Assembly (NCBI RefSeq): GCF_029392815.1
Contig: NZ_CP113942.1
Location: 1,364,001-1,428,000 of the forward strand
Origin: Bifidobacterium sp. ESL0682
Lineage (GTDB): Bacteria > Actinomycetota > Actinomycetes > Actinomycetales > Bifidobacteriaceae
Direction of reading: 5' to 3'
DNA: 64,000 nucleotides
Shown: positions 12,661-23,145 of the stretch, piece by piece
How the letters are laid out: the number at the start of each line of letters is the position of its first letter
Position numbering within the stretch: the stretch's first letter is position 1
The notes under the pieces: model-generated
Databases searched by the model: none
Told to the model about the DNA's origin: nothing
What the model saw: the letters and a program-made list of their open reading frames with translations, nothing else
Program-made: the position numbers and the translations under genes

Positions 12661-15386
12661 CTACTTGATTTTGTTTTTGTCCTTCTTGCGATTGACGAGG
12701 CTGGAATACACACGGCCAATCAGATCGGCGATGGTCTGGACGCCGGCGAAGATGACGATGGAGAGCGCCAGCACGATTATCGTGGCGACCAACATCCAAC
12801 CGGTCGGGAAAGCCAATTCGAAGAAGTTCGAGACAATCGGAATGAACATGCCAATCAGTCCGGCCAGTGCAAAACCGGCCACAAGGACGCCACGCCAAGA
12901 TTTGAGCGGCTGGGCCACACGGGCCATCACGAGAATACCCAGTACAAAGACGATGATGGCACAGACATCACGCAGCTTCAACAAATCACCCGGCTTGGAG
13001 AGGTTCCAGTTCATGAAACCTGGCAACACCCAGGCGGTGAGCAAGACGGAAAGCCCTACCGCGATGCCACCCGGCAAGGCGAAACGCACCACACGTCCCA
13101 GGAATCCCGGAATATAGCGCCGATTATTGGGAGCAAGCGCAAGAATGAAGGCGGGGATGCCGATGGTCAGCGCGCCGATATAGGTGATGTGACGCGGCAG
13201 ATACGGGAACGGGATGAACGTGCAAACCACGCCCAGAGAAATCAGTGCGGAATAGACGGTCTTGACCAGGAAGAGCGATGAGACGCGTTCCATGTTGGCC
13301 ATGACCTGACGGCCACGGGCCACAACGCTCGGCAGGTGCGAGAACTTGGAATCAACCAAGACAACCTGCGCCACGGCCTTGGTGGCAGGCGCGGCGTTGC
13401 CCATCGCGATACCAAGATCGGCCTCTTTCAGCGCCAAAGCATCGTTGACGCCGTCGCCGGTCATCGCCACGACATGCTTACTTTCGTGCAGCGCTTCGAC
13501 GATAGCCTTTTTCTGCTCGGGCAAGACACGGCCGAGTACGTCAACATTCTCCATGACCTTGGACAGTTTCTTGATATCGCTGGGCAGCTCACGAGCATCC
13601 ATTGCCACCGGTTCGCGGTCACCGGTCAGTTTGACGGTTCTGGCGATGGCACCGACAGTGGCCGGGCTGTCGCCGGAAATGATGCGGCAGCGCACGCCCT
13701 GATCACGGAACCATGCCAGCGTCTCTTCGGCGTCGTCACGGATGTGCTCACTGCATAGCACCAGCGCGACCGGCTGAGCGGAAGGAATCAACACAGGGGT
13801 ATTGGCGAAATCGTTCGTGGCTTCCGGAGTATTTCCCGCCCCCGCCGCACGCGCCAACAGCAGTACACGCATGCCCTGATTGGCATACTTGGCTACCATA
13901 TTCTTGGCCGCGGCGCCGTCCCCTTCGAAGCCACTCAGGAGCATTTCGGGCGCACCCATGTACCACACGTCGCCGTCGCGTACGATGGCGCTCCACTTTC
14001 GAGCCGATGAGAACGGCACACGGGCATCGACCGGCTGAGCGCGAACACCCTTGGCGTTCAACGCCTTGAGCACTGCGGCGCCGGTTCCATTGGGATTCTC
14101 TTCGTTGGAAAGATCGTAAAGGGCTTGTACGGCCGCGGACTTTTCGTCATCGGTGGTGCCGACGGTAACGCTGGCATGTACGGCGTGCTCACCGGACGGA
14201 GCATCAACCACGATATCGGCGTCGGCCGTCGGACTGGCCGTATCGGCCTCACCGAGCATCACGACCTGATTGAAGACGATGCCACCGTCGGTGATGGTAC
14301 CGGTCTTGTCAAGGTTCAGAGCATCCACGCGGGCCAGGGTTTCCACGCTTTCCAGCTCCTGGACCAGAGTATGCTGACGTGCCAGACGCATCGCGGCGAT
14401 GGCGAAATTAAGCGATGTCAGAAGAACCAAGCCCTCAGGAATCATGCCGACCACGCCAGCAACGGCCGAGACGATGGCCGAACGCCAAGCCCCTGTCGTG
14501 AAAGCGACCTGCCAGCCACCGACCGTGCGAATCTGCGAGGCCACCAGCAGAATGCAGAGCGGAATGACGATGACGGTCATCACCTTGAGAATGGTGTTGA
14601 TGCCCCTGCTCAGGTCGGAAACGGTCTTCTTATAGACCTTGGCCTTGGCCGTCAGCTTGGCGGCGTAACCGTGCTCACCCACCGCGCGTCGACACGCACC
14701 AGCGCCATGCCGGAAGTGGCGTTGGAACCGGAATAGACCTCGGCGCCCTCGCCCTTTTTAACAGTGCGGGATTCGCCGGTGAGCATCGACTCGTCAAGTT
14801 CGAGCCCCCACGTATGCACGATGGTCGCATCGGCCGGCACCTGCTCACCGCTTCTGAGCCACAGCAGGTCGCCAAGCACGATGTCTTCATGCTCGATTTC
14901 AACATCCTGCCCGTTACGGCGTACCAGAGATTTCGAAGCGACCAGAATGGAAAGCTTGTCGAGCGTATGCTTCGCTCGCATCTCAGTGAATACACCGATA
15001 CCGGAGTTGACGATGATGACCAGTCCGAAAACGGCGTCCTTCCATTGACCGGTCAAAAGCACCAAGATCATCGCCACGAAGATGATGGCATTGAAAAGCG
15101 TAAAGACGTTCTCGCGAATGATCTGTCCCAGCGAACGCGAGGTCTCGGTATCGATCTTGTTAACATTGCCCTGCGCAACCTGTTCTTCGACTTCGGCAGT
15201 GCTCAGGCCCGCTTCGCTGATTTGAGGAAGACGAATCGCGGACTGCTGACCGTCATTGCCACCGTTGCGATTGTTGCCATCTTTTCCGCCGTTGACGGCC
15301 GAGCCGCCATTGCCGCCCTGTCCGTCTGCCATTGTTCTTGCCGTAGTCTCGCCGTTATTCTGCCCGAACATTCCGGTTGCACTCAT
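12661..15386 (-). CDS. P-type cation-transporting ATPase, CtpE-like (apparent frameshift near 14686)
   Basis: Ion pump of the P-type ATPase superfamily. The N-terminal part holds two membrane helices and the actuator motif MLTGESRTVKKG. The larger part has the phosphorylation motif LNLDKTGTITDGG, the nucleotide-binding domain, the hinge AMTGDGVNDALALKEAD and six C-terminal helices. The frame breaks in the actuator region: one base restored near 14686 joins GMALVRVDA to VGEHGYAAKL, giving 908 residues. The short N-terminal linker with Asn/Gly runs and the overall layout resemble actinobacterial CtpE (calcium uptake), but the ion is not certain. ATG at 15386 follows AAAGGGG; the frame opens at 15431. 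Confidence 0.85.
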
Positions 15387-15566
15387 CGGTCGCCCCTTTA
15401 CCCGCGCCCATTCGCCCTGCGGATTATCCACAGTTCATTGCTGCGTGTCGTGTCATCTCATCTGCCGCCAATCCCTGAAATACTTGGACGGCCTGATCTA
15501 TTAAAAAGTATATGCGGTGTCACTCTACCGTGTCTCAAACGTTCGCGTTGGGCGCTTGCTGCATAT

Positions 15567-16163
15567 TTACGGTAACGTCACGCTCATCGTCTTGGCATGA
15601 GGATTGTCATTGACCGCCGATTGCACAGCCTGATCGAGCGGTATGGCCCCTTTGCCATCTTGCGCCGAGCTGTCGGCCTGATCCGAGGACACGATGTGCA
15701 GGGATTCGGCATACAGTTTCCCGTCGGCCGGAGGTTTGACAGCGTTGACCAATATCACCGGAATACCGGCGTTCCTCGCCGATTGCAGGGATTTCGTCCA
15801 GCTATCAGCAAGCTGACCACCCATGTCGAGGCTATCGACGACAAAAGCGCGGACGGGCCGTCGGGCCATGTCTTTGAACGATTGCACCGGATCCAAAGCC
15901 ATTCCTCCATAGGGCGCCTGCGCATAGATGGCCTTGATTCCGGCTTTGTTGAAGGCATTGAGCACCGTACGATCGAGTTGCGCGTCACCGGCTGTGACCA
16001 CGCCGATCAGCATATCGGATTTGTCGACGCTATCGTGCGGAACATGCCCCGAGACCGATGCGGTGTCACCGACAGCGGCATTATTCGGGGTGCAGGACGC
16101 AAGGGCCGGCATGACCAATAATGCCATGCAGATACCTAGAACGATTCCTCGCACCCTCCGCAC
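15567..16163 (-). CDS. Lipoprotein with half of a periplasmic-binding-protein fold
   Basis: 198 residues with an N-terminal signal and lipobox (ALASC, Cys about 23), so it should be a membrane-anchored lipoprotein. Residues about 50-150 read like the first lobe of a type 1 sugar-binding protein: DMLIGVVTAGDAQLDRTVLNAF, then an AIYAQAPYGGMALDP loop and NAGIPVILVNA. Normal binding proteins are about 300 residues, so only about one lobe is present. No ABC transporter genes are nearby. GTG start 13 bases past the methyltransferase stop with AGGTAGG upstream, so it is co-transcribed with it. Function unknown. Confidence 0.7.
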   Translation of the reverse strand: MRRVRGIVLGICMALLVMPALASCTPNNAAVGDTASVSGHVPHDSVDKSDMLIGVVTAGDAQLDRTVLNAFNKAGIKAIYAQAPYGGMALDPVQSFKDMARRPVRAFVVDSLDMGGQLADSWTKSLQSARNAGIPVILVNAVKPPADGKLYAESLHIVSSDQADSSAQDGKGAIPLDQAVQSAVNDNPHAKTMSVTLP

Positions 16164-16175
16164 CGTGCACCTACC

Positions 16176-17473
16176 TCATTCATGATTTCGCACGAACAGT
16201 GCCACGGTTTCGACGTGGTGGGTCATCGGGTAAATGTCGAACGCCTGAATCGATTTGAGGCCATACCCGAGCTTGGTGAGCGTGGCCGTGTCACGGGCAA
16301 GGCTGGTCGGATCGCAGGCGATGTAGACGATGGCGTGCGCACCCGAATCAGCGAGCTGGCGGCAGACCTGTGCCTTGGCGCCGGCACGGGGCGGATCGAG
16401 TACGACGACGTTGGGATTGGCGAGTTCTTCGGGAACATTGCGCAGGCAATGGGAGACATCGCCTTGCAGTGCGGTGACATTGGCATCCTTGGCGATATGC
16501 AGGTTGCGTTCCGCGTTGCGAACCGCCATGCGTCCGCCTTCCACCGAAAGCATCTTGGTGTGAGCGAAAGTCTTGGCCAGCGGCACGGTAAACAGACCGG
16601 AACCGGAGAACAGATCCCAAAGCGTGGCGGATTGCACGCCGGAAAGCTCCTGGCTGACCAGACGCATGACATACTTGACCAGCGTGAGCGGGGCCATGCG
16701 ATGTACCTGCCAGAATCCGTCATCCTCGACGCCGTATTTGTAGCGTTTGCCGTCCACATCCACGACTTCCTTAAGACGCTTCGAACCGGCATGCAGATGC
16801 CCGTCGACCGTGATGGCGAAGTTGTCGCCGATGGCCTCAAGCAAGGCCTTGTTGGACACCCGAGAGGTGTGGATATCACGCGGTTCCGGCACCGCAACGC
16901 GGATTTTGGCACCGGGTTCGAATGCTTCGTCCCAGAGTTTCTGCTCTCGCGCCACGGCCAGCAACGCTCGGGTGGCCAGAGGCATCGTGTCGATACGAAC
17001 GCGGGTATGCGAGGCGCGACGGCGCATCGAAGCACGGCCTTCTTCATCGGCAATCAGTTCGATGCGGGTGCGCCAATGCAGGCCCTTTTCCTCGACATCA
17101 CCGTCCATGCGTGCCACCGGCACGTCGTCGATGTCGAGATGGCCCATGCGCCGCATCTGGTCGGTAATCACGGCAGATTTCCACTTGAGCTGCCCCGGCA
17201 GCGAGACGTGAATCAGGTCGGCACCGCCGACTCCCCGCCTTGCGAGAGCGGCCCAGCCAACGGCCACAACGGTTCGACACGATCCTCGGAAGGTTCCACC
17301 ACATCGACGACTTCTCCGGTCCAGAAACGATCGTCGCGTTCGTGCGGCTCATCAAGTTCAATGGTGTCCAGTTCACCGGGCAGCGCGAAACGCACGAAAA
17401 CCACCCGCCCGTCGATATGGGCGACGCAGCGCCCTTGGTCGGCGTAGCGTTCGATACGTACTGTGGCTTGCAT
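16176..17473 (-). CDS. TrmA/RlmD-family RNA uracil-5-methyltransferase (apparent frameshift near 17230)
   Basis: SAM-dependent methyltransferase that makes 5-methyluridine in tRNA or rRNA. The N-terminal 80 residues form a TRAM-like beta domain (VRIERYADQGRCVAHIDG). The C-terminal part has the SAM loop LWDLFSGSGLFTVPLA, VVLDPPRAGAK and the catalytic Cys in VYIACDPTSLARD, then MTHHVETVALF. The two are in different frames; one G added to the GGGG run near 17230 joins them into 432 residues, the family length. ATG at 17473 follows GAGGTCAAGC. In many actinobacteria this gene neighbours the DUF3710-DUF3159 pair, as here. Target nucleoside unknown. Confidence 0.88.
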
Positions 17474-17721
17474 GCTTGACCTCTGCTTCTAGAAATTCAA
17501 TAGCGACACGAAAACATTCGATTCCGTGACTCATCATTCATGTTGTTTGGCATATTGCCGCGAGTTCCGATGTCGATATATGCAAATTGGAACCGGCATA
17601 TCCTCATAACTGGAATCCCAGTCTATCGTTCACCCTCGTCCGCAGCTCGCGTGGTTTTGTCAGCCTTCAAGGCATCGCCGACACCGTGAGCTTTGCATTC
17701 ACGTTGCTTTGATACATGTAC

Positions 17722-18453
17722 CTATCTTGCGGTATCAGTCTTCACGTCGTCGTTTTCATCTTCATCTTCCGACCTGAATTTGGGATGGTGCCTCATCGGA
17801 TCGGCTATCAGAAGGTAGGAAACCCAAATCGCCAGCGCCCAGAACGGCAGGCCCATCAACAGGCGCGCCGTTCCAAGCCAAGTGACGTGATTGGTCAGAT
17901 AGAGCGGCACCTGCACCACAAGCCGCAGCGCAAAGACACCGATCCACATGGCCGTGACGATGTCGTAGGCGCGCATGAGTGTTTTGTCGCCGCGCCAATC
18001 CGCCAGCCATGCACGGTAATGTTCGGTGGGCAAAGAACGGATGAACTCGACCAGGAAACCAACGCCGGGTACGCGGATGGCTAGCGTAATGGCTAGCAGC
18101 ACGATATAGACGCTGTTGGTGATGAACCCGTACATGTAATAGTTGCGGGCCTCGTGGGTGTTCCATGCCCAAATCAGGCAAATGGCGATGGAAATCAGGC
18201 CGGCCAACGCGCCGAGTACGGTCTGGCGCTGCACCAAACGCACCACGACCGAAAGCAGTGCCAGAACCGCCGAGACGATAATGGTGAGCTTGAGATCACT
18301 GGTGACCACGAACATGACTACAAAGACGAAGCCCGGCAGCATCGATTCGACAACGCCGCGTATCCCGCCGATGGCGTCAATGACGGAAAAATCCTCGCCG
18401 CTTCCTGCCGCGGCCAGTGCCGCCAGTCCTTGTTTCTTGTTCGCGTCAGCCAT
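17722..18453 (-). CDS. DUF3159 family membrane protein
   Basis: 243 residues with about six hydrophobic segments and cytoplasmic ends rich in Asp/Glu. The N-terminal AIGGIRGVVESMLPGFVFV and the FVEFIRSLP-type segment match DUF3159, a family of actinobacterial inner-membrane proteins of unknown function. It lies just after the DUF3710 gene on the same strand, a conserved pairing. A 248-base gap without features separates it from the methyltransferase. Confidence 0.82.
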   Translation of the reverse strand: MADANKKQGLAALAAAGSGEDFSVIDAIGGIRGVVESMLPGFVFVVMFVVTSDLKLTIIVSAVLALLSVVVRLVQRQTVLGALAGLISIAICLIWAWNTHEARNYYMYGFITNSVYIVLLAITLAIRVPGVGFLVEFIRSLPTEHYRAWLADWRGDKTLMRAYDIVTAMWIGVFALRLVVQVPLYLTNHVTWLGTARLLMGLPFWALAIWVSYLLIADPMRHHPKFRSEDEDENDDVKTDTAR

Positions 18454-18540
18454 GATTTCCTATCATTCCATCCATCGATACCGATACATAATTCGCCGGC
18501 CTGCCCGAAGACATGACCGGCGAAACGAATAAGCAAACAA

Positions 18541-19491
18541 TCAGCGCAATTCCGAGAACATCGGGCCACGCGAAATGGTGGTCTGCACCTCGGTCTGCTG
18601 ATCAGCCACGAACGGGCCCTTGATGCGCTTGGGAATCTTGTGGCCCTTGCCGTCCTTTTCAGCTGCAGCCGCAGCAGCCTCGTCGGCCTTGCGACGTTCC
18701 TCGGGCGAGACCGGAGGATGCATCGGGATCAGGTCGCGCGGAGCCAGTGGCTCCTCACCGCGATCAACTACGATGTCGGAGAAGAACTGGTTCAATGCCT
18801 TGGTCTCCGGGCTTTCCGGATGGGTGGCAGCACGACCGGAGAAGATGCCGCGAAGCATCCAACGCGGGCCATCGACGCCGACGAAACGGGTGACCAGTTT
18901 CTTGCCGCTTTTGACGGTAATCGGGAACTGGATTTCCGTGCCGAAAATGCCAGGCTGCGCCTTGGCTTTGGGATGGTCGGCAAGCAAATCCTCACTCATT
19001 CCTTCCCAGAGGCTCAAGGACTTGGGCGCCGCAAACGCTTCGATCTCCAAGCTGGAAGCCTTATAGGAAATGGTGCATCCGATGACCTCGCCGGTGGCAC
19101 GCTTGGCCTTCACGCGAAGTTCGATGCCCGGCATGAACGGCAGATAGAAAGCGCCCATATCGAGGTATTCGTCGTAATCGGGTGTTTCCTCTTCGTCAAT
19201 GTCCCACGGCCCGTAAAGCTCGCCGCGCTCCGGATACGCGTCACTCGGCTCGTCTGGAACCTTGTGTTCGTCCGCATCATCATCGGCATCCGATTCCGAA
19301 CCTGTGTTGTCAGAAGCCTTTACGGTGTCATTATCAGTGTCTTTGGCCTTGTCTTCACTGGCTTCATTAGCCTGATCATCCTCAGCCTGCACACCCGCGT
19401 CTTCATCCTCGGCAGCAGTTTCCTTGGCCTTCGCTTCGGCCTCGTCATCCTCGTTGCGATGCTTCTTTTTGCCGAATCCGAACAATCCCAT
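18541..19491 (-). CDS. DUF3710 domain protein
   Basis: 316 residues. It starts with a short basic segment (GLFGFGKKKHR), followed by about 80 residues rich in Asp/Glu and then the DUF3710 domain from about residue 100 (AYPERGELYGPWDIDEEE, later SGKKLVTRFVGVDGPRWMLRG). Soluble, function unknown. In actinobacteria it is usually found between dut and DUF3159 genes. ATG at 19491 has GAGG upstream; a TTG at 19506 also opens the frame. Confidence 0.83.
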   Translation of the reverse strand: MGLFGFGKKKHRNEDDEAEAKAKETAAEDEDAGVQAEDDQANEASEDKAKDTDNDTVKASDNTGSESDADDDADEHKVPDEPSDAYPERGELYGPWDIDEEETPDYDEYLDMGAFYLPFMPGIELRVKAKRATGEVIGCTISYKASSLEIEAFAAPKSLSLWEGMSEDLLADHPKAKAQPGIFGTEIQFPITVKSGKKLVTRFVGVDGPRWMLRGIFSGRAATHPESPETKALNQFFSDIVVDRGEEPLAPRDLIPMHPPVSPEERRKADEAAAAAAEKDGKGHKIPKRIKGPFVADQQTEVQTTISRGPMFSELR

Positions 19492-19623
19492 AGTTCCTCG
19501 TTTCAAAACGCGTTATACTTCTGGCAAGCGTAGCACGTCGCTTTGTCCACAACCTCAAACTGGCACCGAAACTCAAGACATCAAATTCCGGCCCCTGTTG
19601 TTGAGAGCCTCAGTTTCCGATTG

Positions 19624-20490
19624 TCAGACCTTATAGACCACGCTCAGTGGCGCGTGGTCGGACCAACGGGTGTCGTAGGAAGGTGCACGGTCGATGTCGA
19701 AGGACACGGCCTTTTCGGCGAGCCCCGGCGTGGCCAGCTGATAGTCGATTCTCCAGCCGACATTGTTGTCGAAGGCGCGTCCGCGCTGGCTCCACCACGT
19801 GTAGGGACCTTGTACATCGCCGGCGAGGCTTCGCAGCACATCGACGAAGCCATATTGCGCGGGGTCCAGCCATTTATCGACATAAGCACGCTCCTCGGGC
19901 AGGAAGCCGGCATGCTTTTCGTTGGCTTTGGCATTCTTGATATCCAACGGCGTGTGGGCGATGTTCATATCACCGCACAGCAACGCCTGGCGTCCGCCCT
20001 TTTCGGCCTCGTCGCGCAATTGCCCCATACGCTCCAGCATCCGGTCGAGGAAACGGTACTTCTGGGTCATCTTGTTCGGGTCATCGGTGTTACCGGCATG
20101 CACGTAAACGCTGGCGATCGTAAGCTTCATCCCCTCCGGAGTGGTGACATCGGCCTCAATCCAACGGCCGGAATCCACGTCATCACTCAGGTCCATCAGC
20201 CCGTAGCGCTGCTCCTCGATCTTGAGGTCGCTCAACAAACCGACACCGGCACGGCCCTTGATGCGGCAGACTTCATCCATACGTCCCAGTTCGTCGGCCC
20301 CCGGAACCTTCCCAGCTTTTTCATACCCTTCAGCCATTGCAGCGAAAATCGGATCGATCTCCTCCTGCGGGGCACGCACCTCCTGCATGCACCAGATATC
20401 GGGGGTATTGGCCTCGGCCCAGTCAAGCACGCCCTTGCGTTTGGCCGCGCGGATGCCGTTTAGATTCGAAGTAGTCACAGTAATGCTCAT
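19624..20490 (-). CDS. xth: Exodeoxyribonuclease III / AP endonuclease
   Basis: 288 residues, full length, of the exonuclease-endonuclease-phosphatase fold. It cleaves abasic sites and has 3'-5' exonuclease activity in base excision repair. Active-site segments: TSNLNGIRAA (Asn), MQEVRAPQEEID (Glu), CGDMNIAHTPLD (Asp-Asn), WRIDYQLA and SDHAPLSV (Asp-His). ATG at 20490. Monocistronic. Confidence 0.93.
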   Translation of the reverse strand: MSITVTTSNLNGIRAAKRKGVLDWAEANTPDIWCMQEVRAPQEEIDPIFAAMAEGYEKAGKVPGADELGRMDEVCRIKGRAGVGLLSDLKIEEQRYGLMDLSDDVDSGRWIEADVTTPEGMKLTIASVYVHAGNTDDPNKMTQKYRFLDRMLERMGQLRDEAEKGGRQALLCGDMNIAHTPLDIKNAKANEKHAGFLPEERAYVDKWLDPAQYGFVDVLRSLAGDVQGPYTWWSQRGRAFDNNVGWRIDYQLATPGLAEKAVSFDIDRAPSYDTRWSDHAPLSVVYKV

Positions 20491-20800
20491 GCGGTCAGTC
20501 TATCGTGACGCATACGAACAATCAATACAGTGCGAAATGAAAATGGCGAAGAACCAAGCTTTCGCCGCTTGCTGGGTCACATGGTTTCAGGCAGCCATTC
20601 AGAATCAGTTTTGACAAATCAACATCAATCACAGCACTGAAGACCATTTCTGTTGAGCTATTGCTTCAATGCTGCAAAAGGCGTCGATATGAAAAACACG
20701 AAACCTTAAAAAGGCTGGGATATCAACGATTGCCTGTTCACATTCACCAGTCGTCATAGCAGGGAAAATCAAATCTCGCCCTAAAATGCTTCGATGCTAC
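20491..20800. other. 310-base gap between xth and xerC
   Basis: I see no gene, tRNA or strong hairpin here. It is AT-richer than its surroundings and holds the xth promoter region on the minus strand. Confidence 0.5.
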
Positions 20801-21934
20801 CTATGCTCGAGGAAACGCCTGCTTATAACGGGATTTCAGCTGTTCGATGGAGACATGCGTATAGCGCTGGGTGGTTTTGAGGGAGGAATGGCCCAGCATC
20901 TCCTGCACCTCACGCAGATCCGCACCACCGTCAAGCAGATGGGTCGCAGCACTGTGCCGCAAGGCGTGCGGGCCAATATCGGGCACACCCGCCTCTTCAG
21001 CCTTTTCATGGACCACTTCGCGTACGACACGCTGGTCGATGCGCCCTCCACGAGCGCCAAGGAACAGGGCATTCCCGACATCAATGGACTTGCCTGGTTT
21101 CCCTTTTCTCGAGTCGACTTCTGCAGATTGAGCCAATGCTCTTCCCTCCGAAGTAATTCCCGAGAGTCCGGCAAGTCGCTTCTTTGCCCCGGCGAGCACC
21201 GGTCGACCTTCATCACTCAGCCAAGCTTCAAGCGCACGCAACGCCGGCACGCCGAACGGCACAACCCGCTGTTTGTCGCCCTTGCCGGTCACTCGAACGG
21301 TACGCGTATCAAACGCGACATCACCGATATCAAGCCCGGTCAGCTCCGCCACACGGATACCCGTAGCATAAAGCAGCTCCACCATCGCCGCGTCTCGCAA
21401 CGCCAACGCCTCATCTCTGGGTGTGCGTTTCTGGGGATTCTCTCGGGTTCCCTCTTGATCGGTGTCGTTTATGACATCACCATCAGCCAAATGCTTGACT
21501 TTGCTTCCATGACTCGGCGAATCCTCACAATCCGCATCGACGGTATCCATTAACCGTTCGGCCTGCGATTCGTTGAGCACGGTCGGCAAGGTCTTCGGGA
21601 TTTTTGGCGTCATCAGCGTCGCTGCAGGATTGGTGGCGATAACATCATGCTCGTCGGCCCACGCGAAAAAGTTGCGCACTGCCACCGTCTTACGTGCCAT
21701 GGAACTGCGGGCATGCCCTTGTGATTCGTTGGCCATCCACTCGCGCAGGCTCTCCAACGTTACGTCGCTGAGTTCGTTCATACCTCGGTTATCAAGGAAT
21801 CCCAGGCATTCCTCCAAATCGGAGCGATAGGCCTTAATAGTATTGTCGGCAAGCCCGCGATTGGCTTTGAGAAAGTCAAGGAACCGGTCTATCTGACGTT
21901 GGTATTCCGTAGACTTTGTTTCCTCTAATGACAT
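20801..21934 (-). CDS. xerC: Tyrosine recombinase XerC
   Basis: About 377 residues. Integrase-type recombinase that with XerD resolves chromosome dimers at dif. N-terminal SAM-like core-binding domain (about 10-95), then the catalytic domain with Arg in ATGIRVAELTG, HALRHSAATHLL (H-x-x-R), LGHSSLKTTQRYTHV (His and the nucleophilic Tyr). It is longer than the common 300 residues because of a hydrophilic insert around residues 135-170 before the first catalytic Arg and another around 235-255. The frame opens with GTG at 21940 and an in-frame ATG follows at 21934. Confidence 0.9.
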   Translation of the reverse strand: MSLEETKSTEYQRQIDRFLDFLKANRGLADNTIKAYRSDLEECLGFLDNRGMNELSDVTLESLREWMANESQGHARSSMARKTVAVRNFFAWADEHDVIATNPAATLMTPKIPKTLPTVLNESQAERLMDTVDADCEDSPSHGSKVKHLADGDVINDTDQEGTRENPQKRTPRDEALALRDAAMVELLYATGIRVAELTGLDIGDVAFDTRTVRVTGKGDKQRVVPFGVPALRALEAWLSDEGRPVLAGAKKRLAGLSGITSEGRALAQSAEVDSRKGKPGKSIDVGNALFLGARGGRIDQRVVREVVHEKAEEAGVPDIGPHALRHSAATHLLDGGADLREVQEMLGHSSLKTTQRYTHVSIEQLKSRYKQAFPRA

Positions 21935-21960
21935 ATTCACATTACGATATTGCGAACAGT

Positions 21961-22515
21961 TTAAGACTCATCAAAGCCAAAACGCACTAATCTATGATAT
22001 GCCTCTGCTTCTGGATCTCGCCCCGTGTCGCTAAATCCATTCCTTTCGAAAAGTGCCATGCTGTTTTTATTGTCAGGATCTATTCTCACACCGATAACTG
22101 GGTCTCTCCCAGTTTCCTTTTGGTTGCTTTCCATGACAGAAAGGGCATGTTTCAACGTCGAATCTCCAAAATGGCAACCTTTTGCATCTAAAGATCTGGC
22201 GATGTACCCAACCATATAGGTTCCCATTGAATCTTTCTTTGTTCCGCCAACAATACCGAACCAGACAAACGACCAGATACGTTCCTTCTTCTCGCGAGAT
22301 ACACAAATATCCACCCACTGACTCTTCCGGTCCCATGATCTCATATCACGTATCGTGGATTGAACTTCATACTCATATTCTGCGTAATATTGATTGTGTT
22401 TTCGCACAGCATTTAAAGCAAAGCCGCCCAAAGGGGCGGCACATGCAAACTGCTGTAATCTTGCTCTGTAATCAGGAGACGCTTCAGTCCAGCGGCAGTC
22501 GCTCTCGCTTGTCAT
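21961..22515 (-). CDS. GNAT-fold acetyltransferase, possible toxin
   Basis: About 184 residues. The C-terminal half reads as a GNAT domain: AKGCHFGDSTLKHAL in the acetyl-CoA loop region, then IGVRIDPDNKNSMALFERNG and FSDTGRDPEAEAYHRLVR, the usual beta4-helix-beta5 end. The ATG at 22515 is preceded by GGGAGAA; the frame runs open to 22623 without support. It overlaps the upstream 52-residue ORF by 32 bases, so the two are translationally coupled. Base composition is lower in GC than neighbours. A toxin role is an inference from the gene pair, not from a recognised family. Confidence 0.62.
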   Translation of the reverse strand: MTSESDCRWTEASPDYRARLQQFACAAPLGGFALNAVRKHNQYYAEYEYEVQSTIRDMRSWDRKSQWVDICVSREKKERIWSFVWFGIVGGTKKDSMGTYMVGYIARSLDAKGCHFGDSTLKHALSVMESNQKETGRDPVIGVRIDPDNKNSMALFERNGFSDTGRDPEAEAYHRLVRFGFDES

Positions 22516-22642
22516 ATTTCTCCCGTGCGGCTTCAATAAAATCTTTATTAAAAGAACGTTCCAAAGACTGCCAATACTCTTCTTGCTTAAGATTTCGGCC
22601 AGTCGGTGCCTTGGCGCGCTCAAGTATCTTATCTCGTGCCAT
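22484..22642 (-). CDS. Small charged protein (52 aa), possible antitoxin
   Basis: Short ORF of 52 residues starting MARDKILERAKAPTGRNLKQ, highly charged, mostly predicted helical, ending over the start of the GNAT gene. A GGA-rich site lies upstream of the ATG at 22642. I do not recognise the family. Position, size, charge and overlap fit the antitoxin of a two-gene module. Confidence 0.5.
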   Translation of the reverse strand: MARDKILERAKAPTGRNLKQEEYWQSLERSFNKDFIEAAREKYDKRERLPLD

Positions 22643-22780
22643 ATTGTCCCACTTTCCTTTGGTTTTGCAAAGCTCGGTACACTCAGAAACTAGCACCGAA
22701 ACAATGTGATTACACTTTACAAGAACGGAATGACTGATTACAACAATGTTTGCGTATAGTGGATAACAACAAAATTTAGG

Positions 22781-23095
22781 ATGGCGTTCAAAACCAACGT
22801 CACAAAAAAGAAAGCAAAACCTATGCCATTGCCGAAATCCATTCCTGTCGGCGCCCGGCTGATGGTACGCACACTCGACGGCAAAGATCCACAGACCGGC
22901 CGTCAGCAGTTTCGCGACTACATAGGCCACGTCCGCTCCTGGGACGGCGACACACTTTCCATCACCCGAGACCCGGCCGCCAACGGCTCACGCCCTGCGC
23001 AAGACGTCGACATCCCGCGCAACCGCATCGTCGCCCTCAAGCCCATTCCAGAGCGGAAAAAACACGAGCCTCATGGCTCCATCAGCAATCGCTAA
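22781..23095 (+). CDS. Conserved hypothetical protein (104 aa)
   Basis: Small basic soluble protein. Basic N-terminal tail (about 18 residues), then a beta-rich core: PVGARLMVRTLDGKDPQTG, FRDYIGHVRSWDGDTLSITRD, DVDIPRNRIVALKPIPE. The core looks like a short beta-barrel domain reading or binding a ligand, and similar proteins exist across actinobacteria as far as I recall (DUF6725-like). Weak ribosome site; a -10-like TATAGT lies about 40 bases upstream. Function unknown. Confidence 0.6.
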   Translation: MAFKTNVTKKKAKPMPLPKSIPVGARLMVRTLDGKDPQTGRQQFRDYIGHVRSWDGDTLSITRDPAANGSRPAQDVDIPRNRIVALKPIPERKKHEPHGSISNR

Positions 23096-23145
23096 TAGCT
23101 GCTTTCACCTGCCCCAACACATTGTATTCGTCAGCGATAATCAGC

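Noticed and set aside
16182-17447. A 421-codon frame antisense to the methyltransferase
   Set aside because: Continuous because of codon bias; the methyltransferase motifs lie on the minus strand.
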